This document shows positions 51,368 through 60,673 of a stretch of DNA of 64,000 bases, one piece after another. The notes below the pieces were generated by a model. The model did no database searches, was not told the origin of the DNA, and was given only the letters and a program-made list of their open reading frames with translations. A program made the translations under genes and the position numbers. Source of the DNA: Polaribacter sp. BM10. Its GTDB lineage: Bacteria > Bacteroidota > Bacteroidia > Flavobacteriales > Flavobacteriaceae. The stretch spans positions 2,376,001 through 2,440,000 of the forward strand of contig NZ_CP019704.1 in the NCBI RefSeq assembly GCF_002005425.1. Direction: 5' to 3'. Numbering within the stretch: position 1 is the first letter of the stretch; the number at the start of each line of letters is the position of its first letter.

Positions 51368-52171
51368 GTGTCTGTAAAAGCAAAAAAACATTTAGGTCAA
51401 CATTTTTTAACGGATGAAAGTATCGCAAAAGATATTGCAGATGCTTTAACAGAAAACGGTTATGACGATGTCTTAGAAATAGGACCAGGAATGGGTGTTT
51501 TAACCAAATATTTATTAGAAAAGAAAGCAAAAGTTACTGTAATGGAATTAGACAGAGAGTCTGTTGCATATTTACACGACACTTTTCCTTTAGAACATAT
51601 AAACTTAGACACATCTAAAGAGCATTTTTCTATAATCGAAGGCGATTTTTTAAAGAAAAATATTCAAGAAATATTTCAAAAAAAGCAAGTAGCAATTATT
51701 GGAAATTTTCCGTACAATATTTCTACCCAAATTGTTTTTAAAGCAATAGAAAATAAAGAATTTGTACCAGAATTTGCAGGTATGTTTCAAAAGGAAGTTG
51801 CTATGAGGGTTGCAGAAAAAGAAGGAAGTAAAATTTACGGAATACTATCTGTTTTAACACAAGCTTTTTTTGATGTAGAATACTTATTTACGGTACCGCC
51901 AACAGTATTTAATCCGCCACCAAAAGTAGATTCTGGCGTTATAAGATTAATCAGAAAAAAAGATTATTCTTTACCTGTAGACGAAAAAATATTTTTTAGA
52001 GTTGTAAAAACAGCTTTTAATCAACGTAGAAAAATGTTGCGCTCTAGTTTAAAGTCTTTTCAACTTTCGGATTCTTTAAAAGAAGACCCTATATTTGCGA
52101 AACGACCAGAACAATTATCTGTTAAAGACTTTATTTCTCTAACACAAAAATTAATAGAAAATGGCATTTGA
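51368..52171 (+). CDS. rsmA: 16S rRNA dimethyladenosine transferase
   Basis: 267 residues from a GTG start ([16 protein letters not shown], the family's usual opening). SAM-binding VLEIGPGMG (35-43) and catalytic N-F-P-Y (113-116, NLPY in many relatives). It dimethylates two adjacent adenines near the 3' end of 16S rRNA during small-subunit assembly. It overlaps mgtE by 11 bases, so the two are coupled. Confidence 0.96.
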   Translation: MSVKAKKHLGQHFLTDESIAKDIADALTENGYDDVLEIGPGMGVLTKYLLEKKAKVTVMELDRESVAYLHDTFPLEHINLDTSKEHFSIIEGDFLKKNIQEIFQKKQVAIIGNFPYNISTQIVFKAIENKEFVPEFAGMFQKEVAMRVAEKEGSKIYGILSVLTQAFFDVEYLFTVPPTVFNPPPKVDSGVIRLIRKKDYSLPVDEKIFFRVVKTAFNQRRKMLRSSLKSFQLSDSLKEDPIFAKRPEQLSVKDFISLTQKLIENGI

Positions 52172-53510
52172 AATTACTGATGAATTTCTAGAGAATTTAA
52201 TTGGCTTAATCTATAAAAATGATGATGCTGCAATTAAAGTACTTTTTGAAGAGGTGCATTTTGCAGATATTGCAGAGGTTTTAGATGAAGTAAATTTTGA
52301 TGAAGCTATATATATTATAAAACTTTTAGATAGCGAAAAAACATCAGAAATTCTTACTGAGTTAGATGAAGATACCAGAGAAAAGATTCTAGAAAACTTA
52401 TCTGCTAAAGAAATTGCAGATGAAGTTGGAGAAATGGATTCTGATGACGCCGCAGATATTATTGGTGAACTATCAGAAGAACGCCAAGAACGCGTAATAG
52501 ATGCTTTAGAAGATGATGAATTAGCTGCAGATATTAAAGAACTTTTATCTTACGAAGACAATACTGCAGGTGCTTTAATGGCTAAAGAATTGGTAAAGGT
52601 TTATGAAACCTGGACGGTTGCTGGTTGTATGCGTAGAATTAGAGGACAAGCAAAAGAAGTAACCAGAGTACACTCTATTTACGTTGTAGATAAACAAGAT
52701 AAACTGGTTGGTAGATTATCTTTAAAAGACTTAATAATTGCCAAAGCAGAACAAAAAATTGCCGAAATTTCTAAAACAAAAGTAGACGCTGTAAACGTTA
52801 ACGAAAATGATGAGGAAGTTGCAAAAATTATGGCAAAATACGATTTAGAAGCCATACCTGTTGTAGACGACAATAATGTATTATTAGGTAGAATTACAAT
52901 TGATGATATTGTAGATGTTTTAAAAGAAGAAGCAGATAAAGATTATCAAATGGCTGCTGGTTTAACGCAAGATGTAGATTCTGATGACAGTATTTTCGAA
53001 CTAACCAAAGCTCGTTTACCTTGGTTGTTTTTGGGTTTAGTTGGTGGAGTTGGCGCATTTATTATTATGGAAGGTTTTCATGATATATTTTCTAAATACG
53101 GTACACTTTTCTTTTTTACACCATTAATTGCTGCCATGGCTGGTAATGTTGGTGTACAATCATCAGCAATTATTGTACAAGGTTTAGCTAACGATGATGT
53201 AAAAGGAAGTATTTATAGCAGATTACTTAAAGAAATGCTTTTAGCTGCTCTAAACGGTGTTATTTTGGCCTTATTTCTATTTATATTTGTTTGGATTTAT
53301 AAAGGAGAAGTGAATCTTTCTCTTGCAATTTCTGTATCTCTAGTCGTTGTAATTATTATTGCTGGACTTATAGGAACATTTGTGCCATTATTTCTACATA
53401 AAAGAGGTATAGATCCGGCAATTGCAACAGGTCCGTTTATTACTACGAGTAACGATATATTTGGAATCTTAATTTATTTTATGATTGCAAAAATGATTTT
53501 AGGTATTTAA
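52161..53510 (+). CDS. mgtE: Magnesium transporter MgtE
   Basis: 449 residues. Acidic MgtE_N superhelical domain (1-130, many Asp/Glu pairs), two CBS domains (about 135-255) that sense Mg2+, a plug helix, and five membrane helices from about residue 285 ([13 protein letters not shown]..., [15 protein letters not shown] with the ion-path motif). Mg2+ channel of the cytoplasmic membrane, gated by cytosolic Mg2+. Start overlaps rsmA by 11 bases. Confidence 0.95.
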   Translation: MAFEITDEFLENLIGLIYKNDDAAIKVLFEEVHFADIAEVLDEVNFDEAIYIIKLLDSEKTSEILTELDEDTREKILENLSAKEIADEVGEMDSDDAADIIGELSEERQERVIDALEDDELAADIKELLSYEDNTAGALMAKELVKVYETWTVAGCMRRIRGQAKEVTRVHSIYVVDKQDKLVGRLSLKDLIIAKAEQKIAEISKTKVDAVNVNENDEEVAKIMAKYDLEAIPVVDDNNVLLGRITIDDIVDVLKEEADKDYQMAAGLTQDVDSDDSIFELTKARLPWLFLGLVGGVGAFIIMEGFHDIFSKYGTLFFFTPLIAAMAGNVGVQSSAIIVQGLANDDVKGSIYSRLLKEMLLAALNGVILALFLFIFVWIYKGEVNLSLAISVSLVVVIIIAGLIGTFVPLFLHKRGIDPAIATGPFITTSNDIFGILIYFMIAKMILGI

Positions 53511-53540
53511 AAAGCCTTCCTGAATTAACAGAAAGGCTTT
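53511..53540. terminator. Terminator after mgtE
   Basis: Arms 53511-53522 and 53529-53540 pair at 11 of 12 positions around a 6-base loop; T-rich sequence follows. Confidence 0.8.
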
Positions 53541-53716
53541 CTCCTTTTTCTTCATAATTGTTTAAAAATAAGCCCCTAATCTTATTCTTCGCAATTAATC
53601 CCATTCTTTATAGATGATTGAGTTATAATTATCTACAAGACAAATATAATATTAGTAAAAAAACTAACATTGTGGAAATCCGTAATTTGAAATGTTATTT
53701 TCCGCAAAAGCAATAT

Positions 53717-54394
53717 TTAGTCGATAACACCTAACTCTTTTGCTTTTAAAATTAAGTCTGTATTGTTATTTGCGTTTAAATCTGTTCTAAGATTTGCCAA
53801 TTTTGTTTCTATAGATCTCAATTTTACTATAGAACCATCGTTCTTTTTAATAACACCTTCTAAATTGCTTATTTTAGGCTGATTTGGCAACTCTTTTAAG
53901 ACTTGTATAGCAATATCATCCATTTGTATTTGAACGATGTTTCTACGCATTATTTTCTGATGAATTTCATGCGTATAATAGTAATCGTTGGCTAACATTT
54001 TAGTTAACGCAAAACTAATTTCTGATGCATCACATTTACTTTTTAATAAATATGCATTGGGGTTTAAATTATTAATAACATTATACACTCTATTTGTTTC
54101 TGTATGCCCAGTTATTACAGCAATTTTTAAATCAAAATCGTTATTTCTTATGGCTTTAATCAATTCTTCTCCGCCATCTAAATTAGTGTCTTCGGTTGTG
54201 TTATCGAAACTCAAATCGGTAAATAAAAGCTGAAAAGGTTGGGTATCTTGATTTTGTTTTATCAGCAAAAAAGCTTCATCACAACTATTTGTTGTTACCA
54301 CTTCAAAATCTCCTATTTCTTTTAACGAACATAAAATTCCTTGAATAACTAATTGATGATCATCAACAACTAAAATTTTTATTTTATTTTCCAT
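53717..54394 (-). CDS. Response regulator, NarL/FixJ-like receiver with divergent C-terminal domain
   Basis: 225 residues from the ATG at 54394 (an earlier TTG adds 5 residues). Receiver: acidic pair Asp11/Asp12, phospho-acceptor Asp60 (LLFTDLS), Thr95 and Lys118, with an extra acidic loop after Asp60 (FDNTTEDTNLDGG). The C-terminal ~80 residues look helical and like a worn LuxR-type HTH (IETKLANLRTDLNANN). Its gene overlaps the kinase gene by 11 bases, so it is the partner of that kinase. Target genes unknown. Confidence 0.88.
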   Translation of the reverse strand: MENKIKILVVDDHQLVIQGILCSLKEIGDFEVVTTNSCDEAFLLIKQNQDTQPFQLLFTDLSFDNTTEDTNLDGGEELIKAIRNNDFDLKIAVITGHTETNRVYNVINNLNPNAYLLKSKCDASEISFALTKMLANDYYYTHEIHQKIMRRNIVQIQMDDIAIQVLKELPNQPKISNLEGVIKKNDGSIVKLRSIETKLANLRTDLNANNNTDLILKAKELGVID

Positions 54395-56342
54395 TTTTTG
54401 AAATATCAATTTTAATAGTTGTTCCTTTTTCTAGCGCGCTATCAATATTAAAAACACCGTTTAAATCTTCTACTCTTTCTCTAATATTTTTTAAACCTAT
54501 TCCGGTTTTCTTAACTTCAGTATCAAAACCTACTCCATTATCAGAAATTTCTAAAGTTATTGTTTTTTTATTTTCAGAAAACCTAACAATTAATTTTGTT
54601 GCTTCTGCGTATTTCTTGGCATTCTGTATACTTTCTCTAACAGCTAAAAACAAAGTTCTTTTGATAGAATTGTTAATTTCTGTCCAAGAAATATCATTAA
54701 TATTTTCAACTTTAATTTTAAAATCAGGTTCAAAATAATCTGAAATTAAGTTAATTATTTGGTCTTTAAATGATACTTTATTAAAGCTCTCGCTACTTAA
54801 CTGGTGCGATAAATTTCGAACGTTCTCTTTAATAATATATAAGCTTTTTGCTTCTTCTAATTGGTTAGACTTTTCTAGTTTTAAATGCAACATTCTAATA
54901 TCGCCAGCAACCTCATCATGCAGAGATTTAGCAATTTGTTGCCTTTCTTTTTCTCTAGCTTCTACTTGAGCTAATTTAGCTTCAAAAAGTATTTTTTTTC
55001 TTCTACTGCCAACAATATTTGCACCAAAACCAATAAAAAGAATACCAGCGCCTGCAATTAAAAAACCAATCGTTTTTTGTTGTTTTTCACTTTTTATGAG
55101 TAATTCTTTACGTTGATTTTCTAATTTTAAACTTGTGTTTTCTTTTTCTTTTTTTTCTGTTTCGTAAATAACCTTGGCAAATTGATTTTTTCGAGTTCTT
55201 TCTCTAGTAAATAAACTGTCTTTTAACTGAACATATTCTTTAAAATGCTTTTTGGCTGTTTCACCAAAAGTTAACTCAGTTAAAAATTGTAAACAATCTA
55301 AAACTTGCTCGTTATTTCTTGTTTTTTTACCTAACTCTAAACCAATATAAGCATGTTTTTTTGCCAAATTATATTGTTTATTTTTCATGTAAGCTTCTGC
55401 TAATAAACTATGAGAAACGCTTTCACCATAAACATATTTAGATTTTTTTCTACCATCTAAAACTGTTTTGTAACCAGAAATTGCTTTATCTATTTTACCT
55501 TGTCTAAAATACACAGAAGATAGGCTTCCTAATAAATTTTGGTATTGTCTTGGGTATTTTATAGCTATACTATCAAAACGTAAACCTTCTTTAAATAGCG
55601 TAATTGCTTTATCAAAATTACCTTCATCTACATAAGTTGCACCAATATTATTGTATAAGTTTAGGTAATTTACTTCTCGTCTAGAGGTTACCGTATTAAA
55701 CTTAGCCATTTCTCTTGCCTTTATATAATAGGCTCTAGATTCTTTTGGTCTGTTTAAATGCCCTAAAGCGTTTCCTAGGGTTTGATACAACGAAATTAAT
55801 GTTCTATACTTTTTACCTTTTGCTGGTTCAACATATTTTAAACCTTCTACAGCGGTTGTTTCGCAACCTAAATAATCGAATTCTTTAACTTGAAGAATCG
55901 CCATAGAAAGCAATCTACGTCCGGTTTCTACAGAATCTTTTAAGCCAATAAAAATCTTTTTAGATTCTTGATAATAGTAAAAACTACTATCTAAATTATT
56001 TTTTATTTTATGGTTTAACGCTGCAAAATGGTATGCCTTAGCTAAAGAAAAAGAATCTTTACTGCGTTTAAAATGATTTTGTAATTTATTCTTAGAAAAA
56101 GTTAAACCTAAGGTATCTTTAGCAAAATAACTTTCTTTGGCATATTCTATGCTAGTTTGTTGTATTAAAGAATCTATTTTTAAATCTTCTAATAGCGTAA
56201 TTGCTTTTTTAAGATATCTAACTTTATTAGATCCTTTAGCATTGTCTAAATAAAAATTTAGTGAGTCTTTTGGTGTTTGTGTAAATGCATTAAAAACTGC
56301 AAATACGGTAAATAAAAGTATTAGAGAATTCTCTTTTTTCAT
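54384..56342 (-). CDS. TPR-containing sensor histidine kinase (HisKA_3 type)
   Basis: 652 residues. Signal peptide (to about residue 20), roughly six periplasmic TPRs (30-390), a coiled linker, one membrane helix (about 414-434), then HisKA_3 with the phospho-His in QQIAKSLHDEVAGDI and HATPase_c with N-box AVRESIQNAKKYAE and G1 ISDNGVGFD. The typical Bacteroidota TPR kinase. It should sense a periplasmic partner through its TPRs and phosphorylate the adjoining response regulator. Confidence 0.93.
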   Translation of the reverse strand: MKKENSLILLFTVFAVFNAFTQTPKDSLNFYLDNAKGSNKVRYLKKAITLLEDLKIDSLIQQTSIEYAKESYFAKDTLGLTFSKNKLQNHFKRSKDSFSLAKAYHFAALNHKIKNNLDSSFYYYQESKKIFIGLKDSVETGRRLLSMAILQVKEFDYLGCETTAVEGLKYVEPAKGKKYRTLISLYQTLGNALGHLNRPKESRAYYIKAREMAKFNTVTSRREVNYLNLYNNIGATYVDEGNFDKAITLFKEGLRFDSIAIKYPRQYQNLLGSLSSVYFRQGKIDKAISGYKTVLDGRKKSKYVYGESVSHSLLAEAYMKNKQYNLAKKHAYIGLELGKKTRNNEQVLDCLQFLTELTFGETAKKHFKEYVQLKDSLFTRERTRKNQFAKVIYETEKKEKENTSLKLENQRKELLIKSEKQQKTIGFLIAGAGILFIGFGANIVGSRRKKILFEAKLAQVEAREKERQQIAKSLHDEVAGDIRMLHLKLEKSNQLEEAKSLYIIKENVRNLSHQLSSESFNKVSFKDQIINLISDYFEPDFKIKVENINDISWTEINNSIKRTLFLAVRESIQNAKKYAEATKLIVRFSENKKTITLEISDNGVGFDTEVKKTGIGLKNIRERVEDLNGVFNIDSALEKGTTIKIDISKNGK

Positions 56343-56418
56343 AGTTCAAAAAGAAGTGTTTACTTCTTAAATTTATAGCACCATAAAATTAGTCCTTTCA
56401 TTTATAATAAAAAAGTTT

Positions 56419-56946
56419 CTATTGTAATTTCTGAAACAAATCCCAAATAACAACACCTGTAGTCACCGAAATATTTAGCGAATGTTTGGTGCCTAATTGC
56501 GGAATTTCGATACACATATCGGAAGCATTTACAACTTCTTGTTGTACACCTTTTACCTCGTTACCCATTACAATTGCGTACTTTTCTGTTTTCTTCGGAT
56601 GAAAAGTATCTAGTTTTGTTGAGTTTTCTGCTTGTTCTATTGCTAAAACTTTTACATTATCTGCTTTTAATTTTTCAACTAAAGTTAACGTATCTTCTAC
56701 ATATTCCCAAGCAACAGATTCTGTTGCACCTAAAGCCGTTTTATGAATTTCTTTATTTGGTGGCGTAGCACAAATACCACACAAATATATTTTTTCAACT
56801 AAAAAAGCATCGCTAGTTCTAAACACAGAACCAATATTATTTAAGCTTCTAATATTGTCTAAAATTACAATAATTGGCGTTTTTTTTACTGTTTTAAACT
56901 CATCAACAGTTATTCTACCTAATTCGTTATTTTTTAATTTCCTCAT
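56419..56946 (-). CDS. TrmH/SpoU-family RNA methyltransferase
   Basis: 175 residues. The three SPOUT motifs are present: NIRSLNNIGSVFRTSDAF (motif 1, catalytic Arg), YAIVMGNEVKGV (motif 2) and HSLNISVTTGV (motif 3), forming the trefoil-knot SAM site. Probable tRNA or rRNA 2'-O-ribose methyltransferase; its position cannot be told. Divergent from mutS across a degenerate hairpin repeat. A second SPOUT enzyme lies directly after mutS. Confidence 0.9.
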   Translation of the reverse strand: MRKLKNNELGRITVDEFKTVKKTPIIVILDNIRSLNNIGSVFRTSDAFLVEKIYLCGICATPPNKEIHKTALGATESVAWEYVEDTLTLVEKLKADNVKVLAIEQAENSTKLDTFHPKKTEKYAIVMGNEVKGVQQEVVNASDMCIEIPQLGTKHSLNISVTTGVVIWDLFQKLQ

Positions 56947-56948
56947 GT

Positions 56949-57030
56949 TTTAAACTTTTAGCTTTTAGCTTTCTACTTTTAGCTAGTTTGGTATGAAAAC
57001 TAATGGCTAAGAGCTATAGGCTAAAGACTT
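56949..57030. repeat. Degenerate TAGCTTT / GGCTAA hairpin repeat
   Basis: Left half repeats TTTTAGC words, right half AGCTA/GGCTAA words, so the 82 bases can fold on themselves imperfectly. A half copy lies at 34931-34962. Confidence 0.5.
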
Positions 57031-57069
57031 TTTTCTATCTTCGCAAAACTAACAGAAAATTTCTAAAAC

Positions 57070-59679
57070 TTGGCAAAATCAAAAGCTAAAAAGGTTACCC
57101 CTTTAATGAAACAATACAATGCAATCAAGAATAAATATCCTGATGCGATGTTGCTTTTTAGAGTTGGCGATTTTTACGAAACTTTTGGTGAAGATGCTAA
57201 AAAGGCTGCAGAAGTTTTAGGTATTACGTTAACTAAACGTGGCGCTGGTTCAGATTCTGAAACTGCTTTGGCTGGTTTTCCGCATCATTCTTTAAATACC
57301 TATTTACCAAAATTGGTAAAAGCGGGTATGCGTGTTGCTATTTGCGATCAGTTAGAAGATCCTAAAATGACCAAAACCATTGTAAAACGTGGTGTTACAG
57401 AATTGGTAACTCCTGGAGTTTCTTTAAACGACGAAGTTTTACAAACCAAAACAAACAACTTTTTAGCTGCGGTTCATTTTGATAAAAAACAACTCGGAAT
57501 TTCATTTTTAGATGTTTCTACTGGTGAATATTTAGTGGCCCAAGGAACTGCAGAATACATCGATAAATTATTACAGAATTTTAATCCGAGTGAAGTTTTA
57601 GTTCAAAAACAAAACAAGCAACAATTTTTAGAACTTTTTGAAAATAGATATTATACTTTTTATTTAGATGATTGGGTTTTTCAAAAGGAATATGCTAACG
57701 AAACTTTACAAAATCATTTTGAGGTAAAAAGCTTAAAAGGTTTTGGTGTACAAGATGTTAAAAACGGAATTATTGCTGCGGGTGCAGTGTTGTATTATTT
57801 ATCGGAAACACAACATAATCAGTTAAAACATATTCAACATATTGGTAGAATTGCAGAAGATAATTATGTTTGGATGGACCGATTTACTGTTCGAAATTTA
57901 GAATTGTATAATCCGAATTCTATAAATGCAGTAACACTTTTAGACGTTATAGACAAAACCATTTCGCCAATGGGCGGACGTTTGTTAAAACGTTGGTTGG
58001 CGCTTCCTTTAAAAAATATCGACGAGATTAAAAATCGTCATGAATTGGTAAAGTTTTTTATAGATTCTGATGATTTTTCTCAGACGGTAACGTATCAATT
58101 AAAACAAGTTTCTGATATAGAACGTTTAATTTCTAAAGTAGCAACTGGCAAAGCATCGCCAAGAGAAATTGTACTTTTAAAAGATTCTTTAAAAGCAATT
58201 TTACCGATAAAAGCATCCGCAGAAAGCAGCAAAAACAACGCTGTAAAATCTTTAGGAAATCAGTTACATACTTGCCAAGATTTAATTGATAAAATTTCTG
58301 AAACTTTGTTTGATGAAGCTCCTGTAAACATCAATAAAGGAAATGCAATTGCCAACGGTGTGCATCAAGAATTAGATGATTTACGTGCAATTTCTAACTC
58401 TGGTAAAGAGTATTTAGACAATATGTTGGCTCGTGAAACCGAGCGTACCGGAATTACTAGTTTAAAAATTGCGTTTAACAACGTGTTTGGGTATTATATT
58501 GAAGTTAGAAATACGCACAAAGATAAAGTGCCAAAAGAATGGATTCGAAAACAAACCTTAGTTTCGGCAGAAAGATATATTACTGAAGAACTAAAAGAAT
58601 ACGAAACTAAAATTTTAGGTGCCGAAGAAAAAATAGCAAAATTAGAACAAGATATTTTTACTAAATTACTGCAAGACATCATTCAATATGTACAAATTGT
58701 GCAAGAAAATGCACAAATTATTGCAAAAATAGATTGTTTATTGTCTTTCTCTGTTTTAGCAATTGATAATAATTATGTGCGCCCAATTATGGATGAAAGC
58801 ACCGATTTAGAGATAAAAAATGGGCGTCATCCGGTTATAGAGAAACAATTGCCAATAGATCAAACCTATATTGCAAACGATGTTGTTTTAAACAGAAATC
58901 AGCAACAAATTATTATGATTACCGGACCAAACATGTCTGGTAAATCGGCAATTTTACGTCAGACTGCTTTGATTGTTTTATTGGCACAAATGGGAAGTTA
59001 TGTTCCGGCTCAAAACGCAAAAATCGGAATCGTAGATAAAATTTTTACTAGAGTTGGTGCCAGTGATAATATTTCTATGGGCGAATCTACGTTTATGGTA
59101 GAAATGAACGAAACTGCATCAATCTTAAATAACGTTTCTGAGCGTAGTTTAATTTTGTTAGATGAAATTGGTAGAGGAACTTCTACTTATGATGGAATTT
59201 CGATTGCTTGGGCCATTTCTGAGTTCTTACACGAACACCCAACCAAAGCAAAAACACTATTTGCTACGCATTACCACGAATTGAATGAAATGACCACAAC
59301 CTTCGAGCGTATTAAAAACTTTAATGTGTCTGTAAAAGAGTTGGAAGACAACATTATTTTCTTACGTAAATTGGTTTCTGGTGGATCTAATCATAGTTTT
59401 GGAATTCATGTTGCTAAACTTGCTGGAATGCCAAATATGGTGATTCATAGAGCAAATAAAATTTTAGAAAAATTAGAGAAAAACAACAAGAATTCTGAAG
59501 TAAAAGACGTTTTAAAACAAACCCAAGAAGAAGAAATGCAATTGAGTTTCTTTCAACTAGATGATCCTTTATTAGAAAATATTAAAGAAGAAATTTTAGC
59601 AACAAATATAGATGCTCTAACACCTATTGAAGCCTTAATGAAGTTGAATGAAATTAAACGAATGTTGGTTAAGAAATAA
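57070..59679 (+). CDS. mutS: DNA mismatch repair protein MutS
   Basis: 869 residues from a TTG start ([17 protein letters not shown]). Mismatch-recognition F-x-E at Phe35/Glu37 in [10 protein letters not shown], connector and lever domains, then the ATPase with Walker A GPNMSGKS (619-626) and [14 protein letters not shown] (Walker B). Binds mismatches and recruits MutL. The C-terminus is complete. Its stop shares a base with the next start (TAATG). Confidence 0.97.
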   Translation: MAKSKAKKVTPLMKQYNAIKNKYPDAMLLFRVGDFYETFGEDAKKAAEVLGITLTKRGAGSDSETALAGFPHHSLNTYLPKLVKAGMRVAICDQLEDPKMTKTIVKRGVTELVTPGVSLNDEVLQTKTNNFLAAVHFDKKQLGISFLDVSTGEYLVAQGTAEYIDKLLQNFNPSEVLVQKQNKQQFLELFENRYYTFYLDDWVFQKEYANETLQNHFEVKSLKGFGVQDVKNGIIAAGAVLYYLSETQHNQLKHIQHIGRIAEDNYVWMDRFTVRNLELYNPNSINAVTLLDVIDKTISPMGGRLLKRWLALPLKNIDEIKNRHELVKFFIDSDDFSQTVTYQLKQVSDIERLISKVATGKASPREIVLLKDSLKAILPIKASAESSKNNAVKSLGNQLHTCQDLIDKISETLFDEAPVNINKGNAIANGVHQELDDLRAISNSGKEYLDNMLARETERTGITSLKIAFNNVFGYYIEVRNTHKDKVPKEWIRKQTLVSAERYITEELKEYETKILGAEEKIAKLEQDIFTKLLQDIIQYVQIVQENAQIIAKIDCLLSFSVLAIDNNYVRPIMDESTDLEIKNGRHPVIEKQLPIDQTYIANDVVLNRNQQQIIMITGPNMSGKSAILRQTALIVLLAQMGSYVPAQNAKIGIVDKIFTRVGASDNISMGESTFMVEMNETASILNNVSERSLILLDEIGRGTSTYDGISIAWAISEFLHEHPTKAKTLFATHYHELNEMTTTFERIKNFNVSVKELEDNIIFLRKLVSGGSNHSFGIHVAKLAGMPNMVIHRANKILEKLEKNNKNSEVKDVLKQTQEEEMQLSFFQLDDPLLENIKEEILATNIDALTPIEALMKLNEIKRMLVKK

Positions 59680-60140
59680 TGGTAAACAATCTAGAACAAG
59701 GTTTTTTCGGTATCGGAATTCAGAATGGAAAAACACCTGAAAACTTAGGCGTTTTATGGCATTCGGCACAGAATATGGGCGCAAGTTTTATTTTTACGAT
59801 TGGCAATAGATATGCCAAACAAGCTTGTGATACACATAAAGCTGTTGGTGCAATGCCTTATTTTCATTACGATACTTTTGATGATTTCTTTAACAATTTA
59901 CCAAAAGGTGCAATGTTAGTTGGTGTCGAATTAGATGAAAAAGCAGTACAATTAGAAACGTTTATTCACCCAAGACGTTGTGTGTATTTATTAGGTGCAG
60001 AAGATCATAGAATGTCTAAACTGGCTATTGAAAAATCGCATCATTTAGTAAGGTTTAAATCGGAGTTAAGTTTAAACGTATCTGTTGCCGGAAGTATTAT
60101 TATGTATGACAGACAAGCAAAGTTAAATTTTGAGGTTTAA
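59679..60140 (+). CDS. TrmH/SpoU-family RNA methyltransferase (small, TrmL-like)
   Basis: 153 residues. SPOUT motifs: TPENLGVLWHSAQNMGAS (motif 1), YLLGAEDHRMS (motif 2), LSLNVSVAGSIIMYD (motif 3). Small size and lack of extra domains recall TrmL/YibK, 2'-O-methylation of tRNA nucleotides, but the target is unproven. Translationally coupled to mutS and ended by the long hairpin at 60171-60220. Confidence 0.9.
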   Translation: MVNNLEQGFFGIGIQNGKTPENLGVLWHSAQNMGASFIFTIGNRYAKQACDTHKAVGAMPYFHYDTFDDFFNNLPKGAMLVGVELDEKAVQLETFIHPRRCVYLLGAEDHRMSKLAIEKSHHLVRFKSELSLNVSVAGSIIMYDRQAKLNFEV

Positions 60141-60170
60141 AAAACACACTTACTTTCTGTTACAGATAAT

Positions 60171-60220
60171 AAAATAGCAGTTAAGTACAAGTTTTATTGT
60201 TTGTATTTAACTGCTATTTT
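60171..60220. terminator. Strong terminator, methyltransferase / immunity gene
   Basis: 20-bp arms beginning AAAATAGCAG and ending CTGCTATTTT pair with one mismatch around a ~10-base loop. Serves convergent genes. Confidence 0.85.
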
Positions 60221-60242
60221 ATATATATAGTTGTGATTTGTA

Positions 60243-60656
60243 TTATTTATTTAAAATATTTTCGTTTATATGTGATAATAATTTTTTTTCCAAAACACCT
60301 ACTTTTTTCCAAAAGTTTTTTTCATTTTTTTCAAGTATATTTTTACTATTAATCGACCAATTATACATTTCCTCATTTCTTTCATCAATATTTTTTGGAG
60401 GTTTATTTTTAAAAAATAAAATATTTGTTTTTTTAAAAAGATTACTTATTTCGATTAAACCAAGATAATCTAAATCTTCTATTAAGTCAGAGTTTCTTTC
60501 AGCACCGTAATTCATATAATGATCTACTAAGCCTTCATTAGCAATAGGTTCAAGATTAAACCAAATCCTTTCATCTTTGCTTAAAGATTGATATTTTAAA
60601 GAACCTTTACGAACGATTTCTTCCCATTCATTTTGTAAATATTTTCTTTTTAACAT
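60243..60656 (-). CDS. Putative immunity protein (DUF4375/DMP19-like)
   Basis: 137 residues, cytosolic. The region WFNLEPIANEGLVDHYMNYGAER resembles the E-x-N-x-G-[FL]-x-x-[YF]-x-N pattern of DUF4375/DMP19 proteins, several of which are immunity proteins of polymorphic toxins. The rest is rich in Lys, Asn and Glu. It follows the toxin-like gene by 17 bases, the standard place of an immunity gene. Function inferred from position and weak similarity. Confidence 0.6.
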   Translation of the reverse strand: MLKRKYLQNEWEEIVRKGSLKYQSLSKDERIWFNLEPIANEGLVDHYMNYGAERNSDLIEDLDYLGLIEISNLFKKTNILFFKNKPPKNIDERNEEMYNWSINSKNILEKNEKNFWKKVGVLEKKLLSHINENILNK

Positions 60657-60673
60657 ATTTGAATAATTTTAAA

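Noticed and set aside
53641..53648. Reverse-strand TATATTTG after the response-regulator gene, a possible small-RNA promoter
   Set aside because: No -33 element and no gene or clear structure downstream except the mgtE terminator; likely chance in AT-rich sequence.
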